Shown: positions 1 through 9,467, counted from the first letter of the stretch. The stretch: DNA of 64,000 nt from Nitrospiraceae bacterium (GCA_009692155.1 SHZW01000002.1:1-64000); one strand, 5' to 3'. The notes: generated by a model not told the origin, from the letters alone. Program-made: numbers and translations.

Positions 1-119
1 ACCTCGCTGCCCGTGTAGAACGACGGGGTGCGCGGCGCCTCGTGCATCAGCTTCCAGGTGTCGGTGTAGGTCTGGCCTTTTTTGTTTTGCGTGCCGATGA
101 GCGATTTATTCTCTGCCAT
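1..119 (-). CDS. Probable 2-oxoacid:ferredoxin oxidoreductase alpha-type subunit, N-terminus only
   Basis: Only the first 39 or so codons lie in the window; the gene runs off the left edge. The reading begins MAENKSLIGTQNKKG and reaches a segment reading SFYTGSEV. That segment resembles the start of the pyrimidine-binding domain of pyruvate/2-oxoglutarate:ferredoxin oxidoreductase alpha subunits, where an F-x-x-G-N/S-E-A/V motif is usual. A strong ribosome binding site (AAGGAGG, 7 bases upstream) supports the ATG at 119. The gene lies 58 bp downstream of a PorE/ForE-like gene, which makes an oxidoreductase operon likely. These enzymes reductively carboxylate acetyl-CoA or succinyl-CoA in the reverse TCA cycle. 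The assignment rests on a short fragment plus context. Confidence 0.5.
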   Translation of the reverse strand, partial: MAENKSLIGTQNKKGQTYTDTWKLMHEAPRTPSFYTGSE

Positions 120-177
120 GGGTCCGGCCTCCTTTTTCAGCTCGTCGCGGGAATTCGAAAGCGTGAGCCGCTCTTGC

Positions 178-795
178 TTAACGTTTCTTCGGATCGAACG
201 TGACGCTGCCCTTCAATCGCTTGACCGTGTCGGCCAGTTTCATGATCTTCTCAGCCGTCGCGTCGCGGAACGACAGCATGGCATCCTCATGCCCGGCTTG
301 CGCGCACATGGCGATCGTGTAGCAGGACGTGCCGCCGCGGATGATCTTCAGCGATAGGTTTGCCTGGTGGCAATGGACGCCGACAAACATGCAGGCGTCG
401 ATCTTGTTGTGCCAGATGGTCAGGTTCGGGTGATTCGGGTTGATTTCGACTTCGGGATTGATCTTCGGATACTTCGGACGGTAGTCCGGCATGGGGATCA
501 GCATGGCCTGCTGTTGCGGCGTCACGCATGCCTTGATCGTTTCGTAGAGGTGCCGGATCGCCGTCGCTTTCTTTGCGGCCTTTTCGTTCCACGCCCAGAG
601 CACCAGCGGACCGGGGAAGATCGTCGGCACTTTGGCCATCAGGAACTGGCGAGCGGCTTCTTCGTAGGCCTTCTCTTCGGGGACGATCACGCCGTTGATA
701 TGCCCCTCGCCGGGGTCTGGCAGGCAAATGCCCATCGATGCGGCGGCAGGCGGCAGGAAGTGTTCGGGACCGGGGAGGACGCGATACTGGGCCAT
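178..795 (-). CDS. PorE/ForE-like accessory subunit of 2-oxoacid:ferredoxin oxidoreductase (CO dehydrogenase beta-subunit-like family)
   Basis: A soluble protein of about 205 residues with no signal peptide or membrane segment. It has several His and Cys residues (for example ACMFVGVHCHQANLS and TSCYTIAMCAQAG), which suits a redox-associated protein. From memory, such proteins accompany the five-subunit pyruvate and 2-oxoglutarate:ferredoxin oxidoreductases of Aquificales and Nitrospira and are often annotated as carbon monoxide dehydrogenase beta-subunit family; their exact function is unknown. The frame is open to a GTG at 834, but the ATG at 795 has a well-spaced GAAGGG upstream and is preferred. 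It is followed by a probable alpha subunit and preceded by a strong promoter about 230 bp upstream. Family assignment is moderately sure. Confidence 0.6.
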   Translation of the reverse strand: MAQYRVLPGPEHFLPPAAASMGICLPDPGEGHINGVIVPEEKAYEEAARQFLMAKVPTIFPGPLVLWAWNEKAAKKATAIRHLYETIKACVTPQQQAMLIPMPDYRPKYPKINPEVEINPNHPNLTIWHNKIDACMFVGVHCHQANLSLKIIRGGTSCYTIAMCAQAGHEDAMLSFRDATAEKIMKLADTVKRLKGSVTFDPKKR

Positions 796-1022
796 TTCCT
801 TTAACCCTTCACTGACATGCTGCAAGGCTGACACCCCGCAGAATCGTTATTCGCCCAAAATATTGTCGGTAAACATAGGTGCACTTTAAGCTTTCCCAGT
901 ATCTTGTGCAAGCTCACAGAAGGCCCACCACACAGGAATTATGGGCTATAGCCACGGAGCGTCGTAGGCCTTTCGGGTCAACCGCTGCTGCGATCATAAA
1001 TTCAACGTTCAGGTGATGCTGA

Positions 1023-1052
1023 AGTATAGCGGGGAAGTCTGAAAATTGTCAA
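1023..1052 (-). promoter_or_regulatory. Sigma-70-type promoter for the oxidoreductase operon
   Basis: On the minus strand TTGACA (1052-1047) and TATACT (1028-1023) are separated by 18 bases. Both hexamers are at or near consensus. Transcription would start near 1016 and give a leader of roughly 220 nt before the gene at 795. The interval 796-1122 contains no convincing gene; I see no riboswitch fold in it by eye. Confidence 0.75.
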
Positions 1053-1122
1053 TAACTTGGTCGGCTGTTTTTCGAAATCATTTCAACGCGTTACGACGCG
1101 CGAATAGGTGGGCTAAATATGA

Positions 1123-2410
1123 TCATGGGAGGGGAATCGCCGTGAAGTGGGCGACTGCGGCGCAGGCTTCATCGGAGCCCAATGCGCAGGCCCGATCGAA
1201 GTCGTTTTTAGACGCCACACCTTGCTGAAGACGCCCGTACAATTTGGCGCGGGAAAGCAACGCGTGGCGGTTGGCAGGATCGGACCCGCAGAACGGTCGT
1301 GAGTTCGCCCACGGCCGGCTGAAGCTTATCCAGATGGGCGTACACCTGGCTTCGCAGAATGTACGCGTCCCGTTTCTGGTAAATCCAACTCGGAGAATCG
1401 TCCGATCGCAGGAGGGGATCGAGCGTTGCGAGAGCCTGGCGCCATTGCCGCGCGGCGACCTGCCGCTTCGCCGTGGCCGTATGCAGGGCGATCAATCGCT
1501 GCTGCGCGATATCGAACATGGGATCGGCCTGGAGCGCGCGCTCGTAGTTTTTCGACGCTTCCTCCGTTTGTTTTTTCCACGTAAAGGCATCGCCGCGTCC
1601 CAGCAAGACCCAGGGGCTGAACGGGTCCAGTGCCAGCGCGCGGTCGAAGTCGGCGATCGCCCGGTCCGCATACTCGTCGAGTTCGGCGCGGGGGCTTTTC
1701 TTTGAATTCGAAGACGCGATGCTGAGATACGTTTGCCCCCTGACGACATAGGCGTCGACGTACTGATCGTCAATGGCGATGGCCTTGGTGACGAGCTCGA
1801 TTTTTTCCGGGAAGTGCCGGCTCTGAACCGCGGCATGGACCAGATCCGTTGCGGCCCGGCGGTTCCGCACCTGTCCTTTGAGCGTCGTGACCGTTCGCGA
1901 GCCCCGCATCTGTGCGCGGAGCGCATCCAGTTCGGATTTCAGCTGGCTGTTTTCGGTGTGCATGAGGTGATGGTGCTCCGCCAATTGTTCATAGGCCTTC
2001 TGACGCTTGATGGCGTCTTCGAGGGTATCTAAATTGATCGTGGCCCTGATTTTCACGTAGAAAACAATCCGATCGCCTTCCAGGATGCGACGTTGGTCAA
2101 GAAACTCCGTTTCGGTAATGGCCGCGGCGATCGTCCGCACGCTGAGCGAGTTCAGACGGCTCGTCTTGCCGTCGGCGTGCTTTTCGATGTCCTGGGACGT
2201 GGCTTCAATGTAGACACCGGCCTCCTCCACCGCTTTTCGTTTCGCCCGCGTCAGCGCGTTTTCTTCCGCACCGACAAGCGTATCGCCGTCGCCCATGACA
2301 TACGACGCGTCGGCGATCGCGACTTTGACGTGCGGCTCGGCGGCCAGGGCAGGCAGGCTGACTGAGCACACCGCCAGCAGCAAGGCCGGTATCAGGCTGC
2401 GTCGATTCAT
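1123..2410 (-). CDS. Secreted/periplasmic TPR protein with a C-terminal frameshift
   Basis: The start at 2410 (MNRRSLIPALLL) gives a signal peptide ending in ALAAE near residue 25. A roughly 120-residue N-terminal domain follows (EENALTRAKRKAVEEAGVYI and surroundings, as in flagellar-assembly/LPP20-like secreted proteins), then a short coiled coil (HTENSQLKSELDALRAQ), then at least four TPR-like helical repeats. As sequenced, the frame stops at 1208 after an unrelated arginine-rich tail. One base shifted in the GGG/CCC run at 1285-1287, the TPR pattern resumes (SDPANRHALLSRAKLYGRL, then DRACALGSDEACA) and ends at a TGA at 1123-1125. The intact protein would be about 428 residues. Function is unknown; a role in envelope assembly is only a guess. 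Confidence 0.75.
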
Positions 2411-2482
2411 ATTTTCATGATAACCCGTGAGTCTCGTTCCGACAACGCCGGACAAGAGCTTGCGAACAACCAGAAAACCGGG

Positions 2483-2770
2483 TCAGGCTGCGCCCTCAGA
2501 TTTCGGAAACACCTGCGTGAACGGATGGACTTCCACTCTGGCAAAGACTCCCTGCACCGTATAGGGGTCGGTATCGGCAAAGGCTTGGGCCTCGGCCAAC
2601 GACCCGGCCTCGATGACGATCAGGCTACCGGTCTTGTCGGTGAGGGGGCCGGCCAGCACGACCCGGCCCTGCCGGACGAGCGGTTCCAGATTGGCGAGGT
2701 GCGCCGGACGGTGGACTTTGCGTTTCGCTTCTCCGTCGGGACCGTCAAAGCCGAGGATGACAAATTTCAT
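2483..2770 (-). CDS. YciI-family protein
   Basis: A 95-residue protein with the compact ferredoxin-like fold typical of the YciI/YCII family: MKFVILGFDGPDG at the start, a conserved His in VHRPAHLANL, the strand RVVLAGPL, and the common DPYTVQGVF stretch near the end. Length matches the family. Members are small enzymes or binding proteins of mostly unknown substrate; some are muconolactone-isomerase-like. It lies 72 bp upstream of the TPR gene and 39 bp downstream of the DUF2203 gene on the same strand, so the three may be co-transcribed. Confidence 0.85.
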   Translation of the reverse strand: MKFVILGFDGPDGEAKRKVHRPAHLANLEPLVRQGRVVLAGPLTDKTGSLIVIEAGSLAEAQAFADTDPYTVQGVFARVEVHPFTQVFPKSEGAA

Positions 2771-2809
2771 GTTATCCAGGACAGGCTGCAGGCATGGGCG
2801 CCGGTCGGG

Positions 2810-3223
2810 CTAGCACTGGTCGCTGCTGATCGGCTGGCGGTTCGCATAGCCGCTATGGACTTCATGCCACCATCCCACTTCCGGCTCGCCCAGCTTCCAG
2901 CAGAGATACACCATGCGTCCTTCGTGCAGGTACGGGAAATCGCACAGGCCCATCTCAGCGTCCTTGACCAGCACTCCCAGTTCCTGGATTTTTTGGAGGT
3001 TGTCATTGATCTGTTCCAGGGCAGAGATGTAGTGTGGGGCCACGAAGCTGCCTCCTCCGAACTGGGCGTTTTGACTGGCTTTTTTTATCTCGTCTTTGGT
3101 ATGGACGAGGACGGACTTGCCATTTTTAACGGCCGAAAGGTGCTCTTCGAGGCTGGGGATGAGATGGTTGGCTTCAGAGAGACTGAAGAGCCGATCCGGA
3201 TATTCGTCGTCTTGTTCCGCCAT
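2810..3223 (-). CDS. DUF2203 domain-containing protein
   Basis: A protein of 137 residues beginning MAEQDDEYPDRLFSLSEAN. The ATG at 3223 has an AGGATAGGA ribosome binding site immediately upstream; a longer open frame to 3361 lacks one. The pattern FSLSEANHLIPSLEEHLSAV at the start, GVLVKDAEMGLCDFP in the middle and CWKLGEPEVGWWHE at the end is characteristic of DUF2203, a family of unknown function with an N-terminal helical hairpin and a conserved GE..GWWH motif. It is divergent from the rho promoter region. Confidence 0.85.
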   Translation of the reverse strand: MAEQDDEYPDRLFSLSEANHLIPSLEEHLSAVKNGKSVLVHTKDEIKKASQNAQFGGGSFVAPHYISALEQINDNLQKIQELGVLVKDAEMGLCDFPYLHEGRMVYLCWKLGEPEVGWWHEVHSGYANRQPISSDQC

Positions 3224-3303
3224 TCCTATCCTGACTGTACTGCGCCCACTCATAGCACAACCGTGAGAGTCCGTGCAATGAACGGAACCAAGGGAAAATG
3301 TTA

Positions 3304-3332
3304 TTGACAAATCGGACCGCCGTGGATAGTAT
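3304..3332 (+). promoter_or_regulatory. Sigma-70-type promoter and long leader of rho
   Basis: TTGACA (3304-3309) and TAGTAT (3327-3332) are exactly 17 bases apart. The first likely start codon downstream is that of rho at 3687, so the transcript would carry a leader of about 345 nt. The stretch 3340-3686 has no convincing gene. Rho is autoregulated through a long untranslated leader in E. coli, so the same may apply here; that part is inference. Confidence 0.7.
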
Positions 3333-3686
3333 GACGACGATCGTACTTTCCTGAAATTCAAATATACTTCCAGTCCAATCAGCTTCTAGGGCGATCTCGA
3401 AATCAAACTCAATAGCGTGAGCAGGCGGAAGTAGACGGAGTGCATCGCGTTTCCGCACATGTGCAGCGGGGGCCGGCTGGCAGCGAACATCACGAAAAGA
3501 GAGGAGCGCGCAGGGTCCGGAGTCGGTTTGCCGCGAGACATCCTCGTCAAACAAGCGAAACAGAGCCGTCGTGACCTTCGTCAGTCATCCAGAACAAGCA
3601 TTGCAGGCAGTGAACGGGCGTAATGAGGCCGGGGCGGGTGCTTCGGTAGCGTGGAGGTCAGGAGCACTATGTTAGAGGAGAAGACC

Positions 3687-4937
3687 ATGCATCTTGCCGA
3701 ACTGAAGCAGAAGACGATTGCCGATCTGAACGAAGTCGCGCGCGACCTCAAGATCGAGGGCGCGGCGAATTTGCGCAAGCAGGAGCTGATTTTCGCCATC
3801 CTGCAGGCGCAAACCGAGAAGAACGGCTCGATCTATGGCGAGGGTGTGCTGGAGACGCTGCCCGACGGTTTCGGATTTCTGCGGGCGCCGGATTCCAACT
3901 ACCTGCCTGGTCCCGACGACATTTATATTTCCCCCTCGCAGATCCGCCGCTTCAATCTGAGAACCGGGGACATCGTGTCCGGCCAGATTCGCCCCCCGAA
4001 AGAGAGCGAGCGGTATTTCGCCCTACTGAAAGTCGAGAAGGTCAATTTCGAGGAACCGGAAATCGCGCGGGACAAGATTCTGTTCGACAACCTGACGCCG
4101 CTGTACCCCGAAGAGCGGATCAAGCTGGAATTCGACCAGGAGGAATACTGCACGCGGATCATGGATCTGACCACCCCGATCGGGAAGGGGCAGCGCGGGC
4201 TGATCGTCGCGGCGCCCCGGACCGGCAAGACCATGCTGCTCCAGGCCATCGCGCGCGCCATTCTGAAAAATCATTCCGAAGTCATGCTGATCGTGCTGCT
4301 GATCGACGAGCGGCCGGAAGAAGTCACCGATTGGCAGCGGCAGGTCAAGGCGGCCGAAGTGATCAGTTCCACGTTCGACGAGCCGGCCCAGCGCCACGCG
4401 CAGGTGGCCGAGATGGTCCTGGAAAAGGCCAAACGCCTCGTCGAGCACAAGCGGGACGTCGTCATTCTGCTGGACAGCATCACCCGGCTGGCCCGCGCGT
4501 ATAATACGATTGCGCCGCCGAGCGGCAAGGTGCTCTCCGGCGGTCTGGATTCCAATGCGCTCCAGCGCCCGAAGCGGTTCTTCGGCGCCGCCCGCAATAT
4601 CGAGAACGGCGGGAGTTTGACGATCATGGCCACGGCTCTGGTGGACACGGGCAGCCGCATGGACGACGTCATCTTCGAGGAATTCAAGGGCACCGGCAAC
4701 ATGGAGGTCCATCTGGACCGCCGGCTGGCCGACAAGCGCATCTTCCCGGCGATCGACATCAGCCAGTCCGGCACCCGCAAGGAAGAGCTGCTGGTGGACA
4801 AGGACCGGCTCAATAAGATGTGGATCCTTCGGAAGGTGCTCAGTCCGCTGGGGTCGATGGAAGCGATGGAGTTTCTGATCGACAAGCTCCGCGGGACCAA
4901 GACCAATCAGGACTTCCTGCAGTCAATGAATCGGTAG
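3687..4937 (+). CDS. rho: Transcription termination factor Rho
   Basis: An ATP-dependent RNA helicase that ends untranslated transcripts. The product has 416 residues, close to the 419 of E. coli Rho. An N-terminal SAP-like helical region (residues 1-45) is followed by the cold-shock-type RNA-binding domain ([13 protein letters not shown], about 60-95) and the RecA-type ATPase core with a Walker A loop ([10 protein letters not shown], about 175-185). The Q/R-loop region ([20 protein letters not shown]) follows at about 290-320. The ATG at 3687 is chosen because GAGGAG lies 7 bases upstream; the frame is open further upstream to GTG 3651. It sits 21 bp before rpmE. Confidence 0.97.
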   Translation: MHLAELKQKTIADLNEVARDLKIEGAANLRKQELIFAILQAQTEKNGSIYGEGVLETLPDGFGFLRAPDSNYLPGPDDIYISPSQIRRFNLRTGDIVSGQIRPPKESERYFALLKVEKVNFEEPEIARDKILFDNLTPLYPEERIKLEFDQEEYCTRIMDLTTPIGKGQRGLIVAAPRTGKTMLLQAIARAILKNHSEVMLIVLLIDERPEEVTDWQRQVKAAEVISSTFDEPAQRHAQVAEMVLEKAKRLVEHKRDVVILLDSITRLARAYNTIAPPSGKVLSGGLDSNALQRPKRFFGAARNIENGGSLTIMATALVDTGSRMDDVIFEEFKGTGNMEVHLDRRLADKRIFPAIDISQSGTRKEELLVDKDRLNKMWILRKVLSPLGSMEAMEFLIDKLRGTKTNQDFLQSMNR

Positions 4938-4958
4938 AAAGGCTGAAAAAGGACGATC

Positions 4959-5165
4959 ATGAAAAAGGGTATTCATCCGGTGTACAGGGAAGCCACCATC
5001 AGCTGCGCTTGCGGGGCCAGTTTCAAGACGCGCTCGACGGTCGGCGATCTCAAAGTGGACAGTTGCTCCAAGTGCCATCCGTTCTTTACGGGTACGCAGA
5101 AAATCCTGGATACGGAAGGGCGTGTGGAGCGGTTCAAGAAGAAGTACGCCAAGAAGACGAAGTAA
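4959..5165 (+). CDS. rpmE: 50S ribosomal protein L31
   Basis: A 68-residue protein, the usual size for bacterial L31. It begins MKKGIHPVY, has CAC (residues 16-18) and a later [10 protein letters not shown] motif, so it is the zinc-binding C+ form, and ends in a lysine-rich tail. The start codon follows GAAAAAGGACGATC. It is the second gene of a rho-rpmE unit and is followed by a strong intrinsic terminator. The retention of all four cysteines suggests the zinc-replete paralogue. Confidence 0.96.
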   Translation: MKKGIHPVYREATISCACGASFKTRSTVGDLKVDSCSKCHPFFTGTQKILDTEGRVERFKKKYAKKTK

Positions 5166-5207
5166 GGGTGACGCCGATCGCAAATCGGACGCATTAGCGC
5201 ATTCACC

Positions 5208-5252
5208 AGAGGGACCCTGCTTCGTTGAGGGGCAGGGTCCCTCTGTTTTTTC
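5208..5252 (+). terminator. Intrinsic terminator after rpmE
   Basis: AGAGGGACCCTGC (5208-5220) pairs perfectly with GCAGGGTCCCTCT (5232-5244) across an 11-base loop and is followed by GTTTTTT. The 13-bp GC-rich stem with a T run is a textbook Rho-independent terminator closing the rho-rpmE unit. Confidence 0.93.
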
Positions 5253-5316
5253 TGGCCGGAATAACGGAGACGGATGGGATAGGGGAAGAAGTAAAGAGAG
5301 ACACGATTTCATTGGT

Positions 5317-5338
5317 GGCAGGGTCCCTCTGTTTTTTC
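5317..5338 (+). repeat. Second copy of the rpmE terminator 3' arm and T run
   Basis: The right arm plus T run of the rpmE terminator (5231-5252) recurs essentially unchanged here, 86 bp downstream and just before prfA, without its own left arm. It could pair with the left arm at 5208-5220 as an alternative, longer-looped hairpin, or be the leftover of a terminator duplication. Confidence 0.8.
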
Positions 5339-5374
5339 AGACGTGAGATGGTAGTGTGAGAGTAGGGCGAAAAG

Positions 5375-6484
5375 ATGGCTGAAACGAACACGGCAGAGTC
5401 CAGGGAAGCGTTGCTGCTGGCCAAGTGGGAGGCCACAGCCAGGCGCTACGACGAGCTGACCCGTCAGCTCACGGAGCCGTCCGTCCTCAGCCGGCCCGAT
5501 CAGGTCCGCAAGCTCAACAAGGAACGCACCGACCTGGAAGAGGTCGCGCACCTGCTCGCTGACTACCAGGCGCTGCTCAAGCAACTCGACGACGCGGAGC
5601 AGATGCTCAAGGATGCCGGCGCCGATGCCGGACTGAAGGAGTTGGCGACTGAGGAAGTCCGCACGCTTCAAGAGGGGCGGCGCCGGATGGAAGAGCGGGC
5701 CTTGGAGCTGCTGGTCCCGAAAGACCCGCGCGACGGCAAAAACACGTTTGTCGAGATCCGGGCGGGTGCAGGCGGCGAAGAAGCCGCCCTGTTCGCCGGC
5801 GATCTTCTGCGGATGTACATGCGCTACGCGGAGCGCAAGCGGCTGAAAACGGAATTGATGGAGGCGGACGAGACGGGCATCGGCGGGTACAAGAACGTCG
5901 TCCTGCTGGTCGAAGGCAAGGGCGCCTACGGCCAGCTCCGGCACGAGAGTGGCGTGCACCGCGTCCAGCGGGTGCCGGCCACGGAAGCCAGCGGGCGCAT
6001 TCACACCTCGACCGTCACGGTGGCGGTCATGCCGGAAGTGGAGGAAGTGGATGTGAACATCAATCCGAACGACCTCCGGATCGACACCTTCTGTTCCTCC
6101 GGCGCCGGCGGGCAGAGTGTCAACACGACCAAGTCGGCCGTGCGGATCACGCACATTCCGACCGGCGTGGTCGTGACCTGCCAGGACGAGCGGTCGCAAT
6201 TGAAGAATCGCGGGAAGGCCATGCGTACGCTGCGCACGCGCATCGTCGAAGCGGAGCGGGAGAAGCAGGACGCCGAAATCGCGCAGCAGCGGAAGTCGCA
6301 GGTCGGGACCGGCGACCGGAGCGAGAAGATCCGGACCTATAATGTCCCGCAGAATCGCGTGACGGATCACCGGATCGGGCTGACGCTGCACAGGCTGGAG
6401 CAGGTGCTGGATGGCGACATGGACGAGTTGATCGAAGGATTGAAGACCGCGCAGACGAAGCAGATGGTCTCAGAGGTCTCATGA
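5375..6484 (+). CDS. prfA: Peptide chain release factor 1
   Basis: Recognises UAA and UAG stop codons and triggers peptide release. The product has 369 residues. The anticodon-mimic tripeptide is PAT (in [13 protein letters not shown], about residue 200), which defines RF1 rather than RF2 (SPF). The catalytic GGQ loop is present ([16 protein letters not shown], about 243-258), as is the conserved DERSQ.KN.GKAM region. The N-terminus carries a slightly extended helical lead ([15 protein letters not shown]). The stop codon overlaps the prmC start in an ATGA arrangement, so the methylase that modifies the GGQ glutamine is translationally coupled to its substrate. Confidence 0.97.
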   Translation: MAETNTAESREALLLAKWEATARRYDELTRQLTEPSVLSRPDQVRKLNKERTDLEEVAHLLADYQALLKQLDDAEQMLKDAGADAGLKELATEEVRTLQEGRRRMEERALELLVPKDPRDGKNTFVEIRAGAGGEEAALFAGDLLRMYMRYAERKRLKTELMEADETGIGGYKNVVLLVEGKGAYGQLRHESGVHRVQRVPATEASGRIHTSTVTVAVMPEVEEVDVNINPNDLRIDTFCSSGAGGQSVNTTKSAVRITHIPTGVVVTCQDERSQLKNRGKAMRTLRTRIVEAEREKQDAEIAQQRKSQVGTGDRSEKIRTYNVPQNRVTDHRIGLTLHRLEQVLDGDMDELIEGLKTAQTKQMVSEVS

Positions 6485-7383
6485 TCGAGACGGATATGTC
6501 CCCACAGGCGATGTCCATCGGCGATCTGGCGCGTCAGGGTGCCGCGCGGCTCTCGCGTGCCGGCATCGAGCAGGCGGGGCTGGAAACGGCCTGGCTGCTC
6601 GAACATGCCTTGCGCGTGACGCCGCTTGAACTGCGCCTGAACGAGTCGCAGATCGTGGAGGGCGAAGGATTGTGCCGCGCGCAGACGCTGCTGGCGCGCC
6701 GTGCCGATCGGGAACCGCTGCAATATCTGCTGGGCACGCAGGAATTTTGCGGGCTCGAATTTGAAGTGGAGCCCAGCGTGCTCATCCCCAGGCCCGAAAC
6801 GGAACTGCTCGTGGAAGCCGCCGTCCGTTGCGCCGGGATGCACCCGGCGGCGGGACGCAGGCCGGTCGTGGCGGATGTCGGCACCGGGTCCGGCTGTATC
6901 GCCGTGTCGCTGGCGCGCCGGCTGCCGCTGGCGGTGCTCCATGCGACGGATCGTTCGGCGGAGGCTCTGCGCGTGGCCCGGCGGAACGCGGAGCGCCATG
7001 ACGTGGCCGGGCAGGTGACATTTCTGGAAGGCGATCTTCTGAAGCCGCTTCGTGCGAGCGGGCTGTCCGGCCGGGTGGATATCGTCGTTTCCAATCCTCC
7101 CTATATCGCCGAGCGCGAATGGGAGGCGTTGCAGCCGGAAGTACGTTTGTTCGAGCCGCGAATCGCGCTGGCCGGAGGCGAGGATGGCCTGGCGGTCTAT
7201 CGCCGCCTCGTGCAGGAGGCGGTCGAGTTCTTGAGCGCAGACGGCTGGCTGATCATGGAAGTCGGGCAGGGACAGGCGGAATCAGTGCGGATGCTTCTCG
7301 ACACGACGAAGCAGTATGGGGTCGTGGACGTTCGGCCTGACCAGACCGGGATTGACCGGGTCGTCTGCGCGCGAAAGCAGTAA
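6481..7383 (+). CDS. prmC: Peptide chain release factor N5-glutamine methyltransferase
   Basis: Methylates the GGQ glutamine of release factors using S-adenosylmethionine. The 300-residue product has an N-terminal helical substrate-recognition domain, then a Rossmann methyltransferase with the SAM motif [16 protein letters not shown] (about residues 130-145). The catalytic NPPY motif is in [12 protein letters not shown] (about 203-206). The ATG at 6481 overlaps the prfA stop by 4 bases. Its own stop codon lies inside the left arm of a heptad-periodic inverted repeat. Confidence 0.96.
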   Translation: MIETDMSPQAMSIGDLARQGAARLSRAGIEQAGLETAWLLEHALRVTPLELRLNESQIVEGEGLCRAQTLLARRADREPLQYLLGTQEFCGLEFEVEPSVLIPRPETELLVEAAVRCAGMHPAAGRRPVVADVGTGSGCIAVSLARRLPLAVLHATDRSAEALRVARRNAERHDVAGQVTFLEGDLLKPLRASGLSGRVDIVVSNPPYIAEREWEALQPEVRLFEPRIALAGGEDGLAVYRRLVQEAVEFLSADGWLIMEVGQGQAESVRMLLDTTKQYGVVDVRPDQTGIDRVVCARKQ

Positions 7384-7471
7384 TGAGTCATGAGTGACGA
7401 GGGCGAGATGCACAAGAGAGAAGTCAGGACAACTTCCCACTCATCACTGATCACTCATTACTGATTACTGG
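7378..7471 (+). repeat. Heptad-periodic inverted repeat, prmC-murA gap
   Basis: The left arm (7378-7402) contains 7-base units such as TGAGTCA and TGAGTGA. The right arm (7436-7471) contains five consecutive complementary 7-base units such as TCACTGA and TCACTCA. The arms pair imperfectly, with perfect blocks such as TAATGAGT with ACTCATTA. The prmC stop codon is part of the left arm, and the whole gap to murA is this element plus a short ribosome-binding stretch. Confidence 0.85.
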
Positions 7472-7476
7472 CAAGC

Positions 7477-8766
7477 ATGGACAAGATCGTCATCACAGGC
7501 GGACACAGGTTGCAGGGCGACATCAAGGTCAGCGGGGCGAAAAACGCCGCGCTGCCCATTCTGGCGTCGGTCATCCTGGGCGGTGGCGAGTGCACCGTGA
7601 CGAACGTCCCGCGCGTGGTGGACGTTTTCACGATGGGCAAGCTGTTGGGCATCCTGGGCGCGACGGTAAAAACCGAGGGCAACTGGGTGGTCATGAAGAT
7701 GGATGCGCTCCGTTCGTCGGAGGCGCCATATGATTTAGTGAGAACCATGCGCGCGTCGGTGGTTGTGCTGGGCCCGTTGCTGGCCCGATGGGGGGAAGCC
7801 ATCGTCTCGCTGCCCGGAGGGTGCGCGATCGGTTCCCGGCCGGTGAACCTCCACCTGGCGGGCCTGGAGCAGATGGGCGCGACCGTCACGGTCGAGCATG
7901 GCTATATCAAAGCGAAGGCGCCGCGATTGAAGGGCGCGCGGATCTGCCTGGATTTCCCAACGGTGACGGGCACGGAAAATCTGATGATGGCCGCATGCCT
8001 GGCCGACGGGACGACGGTGATCGAAAATGTGGCGAAGGAGCCTGAAATTGTCGACCTCGCGGCGTTCCTCGTCAAGCGGGGCGCGCGGATTGCCGGCGCC
8101 GGGACCGACATGATCACGATCGAGGGCGTGAAGGAATTGCGCGGCGCCGATCACGAAGTCATTCCCGACCGGATCGAAGCCGGCACCTACCTGGCCGCCG
8201 GGGCGATCACGGGCGGCGACGTCTGCGTGAAGGACTGCCGGCCCCAGCACCTGGAAGCGGTGACGGCGAAACTGCGCGAGGCGGGCGCCGAGGTGACGGA
8301 GAGCAAGGAATCGGTTCGGCTCAAGGCGTCGAAGCGTCTCAAGAGCGTGGATGTGAAGACCTATCCCTATCCCGGCTTTGCTACCGACATGCAGGCGCAG
8401 ATGATGGCGCTCATGTGCGTTGCGCAAGGTACCAGCGTGATCACGGAAACCGTGTTCGAGGGCCGCTTCATCCACGTGCCGGAGTTGCAGCGCATGGGCG
8501 CGAACATCAAGGTGGACGGCAGCCACGCGGTGGTGACCGGAACCACACAGCTGAGCGGCGCGGCGGTCATGGCGTCGGATTTGCGGGCCAGCGCCGGCCT
8601 GGTTGTCGCGGGGTTGGCGGCGGAAGGCGACACGGAGATCGCGCGGGTCTACCATCTGGATCGCGGGTACGAACGGATCGAGGAGAAACTCAGCGGCCTG
8701 GGCGCGGCCATCCGGCGGGTGCCGAACACGGGCCAGCCAGGTCAGGTTGCAAAGGGGCGGACATGA
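7477..8766 (+). CDS. murA: UDP-N-acetylglucosamine 1-carboxyvinyltransferase
   Basis: Catalyses the first committed step of peptidoglycan synthesis, adding enolpyruvate from PEP to UDP-GlcNAc. The product has 429 residues with the inside-out alpha/beta barrel pattern of EPT enzymes and the N-terminal [12 protein letters not shown] signature. The active-site cysteine is present ([16 protein letters not shown], residue 116, equal to Cys115 of E. coli), so the enzyme is of the fosfomycin-sensitive type. The stop codon overlaps hisG in an ATGA arrangement, tying murA to the his operon. Confidence 0.97.
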   Translation: MDKIVITGGHRLQGDIKVSGAKNAALPILASVILGGGECTVTNVPRVVDVFTMGKLLGILGATVKTEGNWVVMKMDALRSSEAPYDLVRTMRASVVVLGPLLARWGEAIVSLPGGCAIGSRPVNLHLAGLEQMGATVTVEHGYIKAKAPRLKGARICLDFPTVTGTENLMMAACLADGTTVIENVAKEPEIVDLAAFLVKRGARIAGAGTDMITIEGVKELRGADHEVIPDRIEAGTYLAAGAITGGDVCVKDCRPQHLEAVTAKLREAGAEVTESKESVRLKASKRLKSVDVKTYPYPGFATDMQAQMMALMCVAQGTSVITETVFEGRFIHVPELQRMGANIKVDGSHAVVTGTTQLSGAAVMASDLRASAGLVVAGLAAEGDTEIARVYHLDRGYERIEEKLSGLGAAIRRVPNTGQPGQVAKGRT

Positions 8767-9467
8767 TTACGGTGGCCTTGTCGAAGGGGAAACTGCTGGA
8801 GCCGGCAATGGAACTATTCCGGAAGGCCGGGTACGTGAGCAAGGGTTTGTCCCCGGGCAGCCGGCGGCTGATTATCGAGTGTCCCGAAAAGGATCTGGTC
8901 TTTATGATTATCCGGCCGAGCGACGTGCCGACCTACGTCGAATACGGCGCGGCGGACGTGGGCGTTGTCGGCAAGGACATACTGTTGGAGCAGAATCTGG
9001 ACGTCTACGAGCCGATGGATCTCAAGTTCGGCCGATGCCGCCTCTCCGTTGCTGCCAAGAGGGGGCAGAAGGTGCGCGAGCGCCTGTCCGCGAAGCTGCG
9101 CGTGGCGACGAAATATCCGAACATCACGGAGCGCTATTACAATCAGAAGGGGATTCCGGTCGAGATCATCAAGCTCTACGGGTCCATCGAGCTGGCGCCG
9201 GTCGTGGATCTGGCCGATCGCATCGTGGATCTCGTTTCCACCGGACGCACGTTGAAAGCGCACGATTTGGAGGAAGTCGAGGTGATCGCCGAGTCCTCGG
9301 CGCGGCTGATCGTCAACCGGGCGAGCCTCAAGATGAAACACGGTGAAATTTCAGCATTGATGGCGCGCCTGCGTCGACGCCCTGCGGCGCGATTGAACGG
9401 GCGTCGCGCCGGCCGCCGGACGAACCAGCGGCGGGTGCAGCGGGCGAAGAAGCGGAGCACGCGATGA
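8763..9467 (+). CDS. hisG: ATP phosphoribosyltransferase, short form, with basic C-terminal tail
   Basis: First step of histidine biosynthesis: ATP plus PRPP to phosphoribosyl-ATP. The ATG at 8763 overlaps the murA stop (ATGA). The catalytic domains are clear: [19 protein letters not shown] at the start, [15 protein letters not shown], and the PRPP loop [14 protein letters not shown] near residue 165. There is no C-terminal ACT-like regulatory domain, so this is the HisG-S type that normally needs HisZ; no hisZ is seen in the window. The last 30 or so residues are unusually arginine-rich ([18 protein letters not shown]...), longer than the usual short form of about 210. Overlaps hisD by 4 bases. 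Confidence 0.95.
   Translation: MITVALSKGKLLEPAMELFRKAGYVSKGLSPGSRRLIIECPEKDLVFMIIRPSDVPTYVEYGAADVGVVGKDILLEQNLDVYEPMDLKFGRCRLSVAAKRGQKVRERLSAKLRVATKYPNITERYYNQKGIPVEIIKLYGSIELAPVVDLADRIVDLVSTGRTLKAHDLEEVEVIAESSARLIVNRASLKMKHGEISALMARLRRRPAARLNGRRAGRRTNQRRVQRAKKRSTR

Noticed and set aside
1046-1228. A 60-codon plus-strand open frame.
   Set aside because: It overlaps the oxidoreductase promoter and the restored 3' end of the TPR gene, and has no binding site or similarity.
5309-6391. A 360-codon open frame antisense to prfA.
   Set aside because: It lies entirely opposite a highly conserved gene, has no binding site and no recognisable domain.
8415-8762. An N-terminal extension of hisG into murA.
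   Set aside because: The extension is out of frame with murA, has glycine/arginine-rich shadow composition, and HisG homology begins precisely at the ATG at 8763 that overlaps the murA stop.
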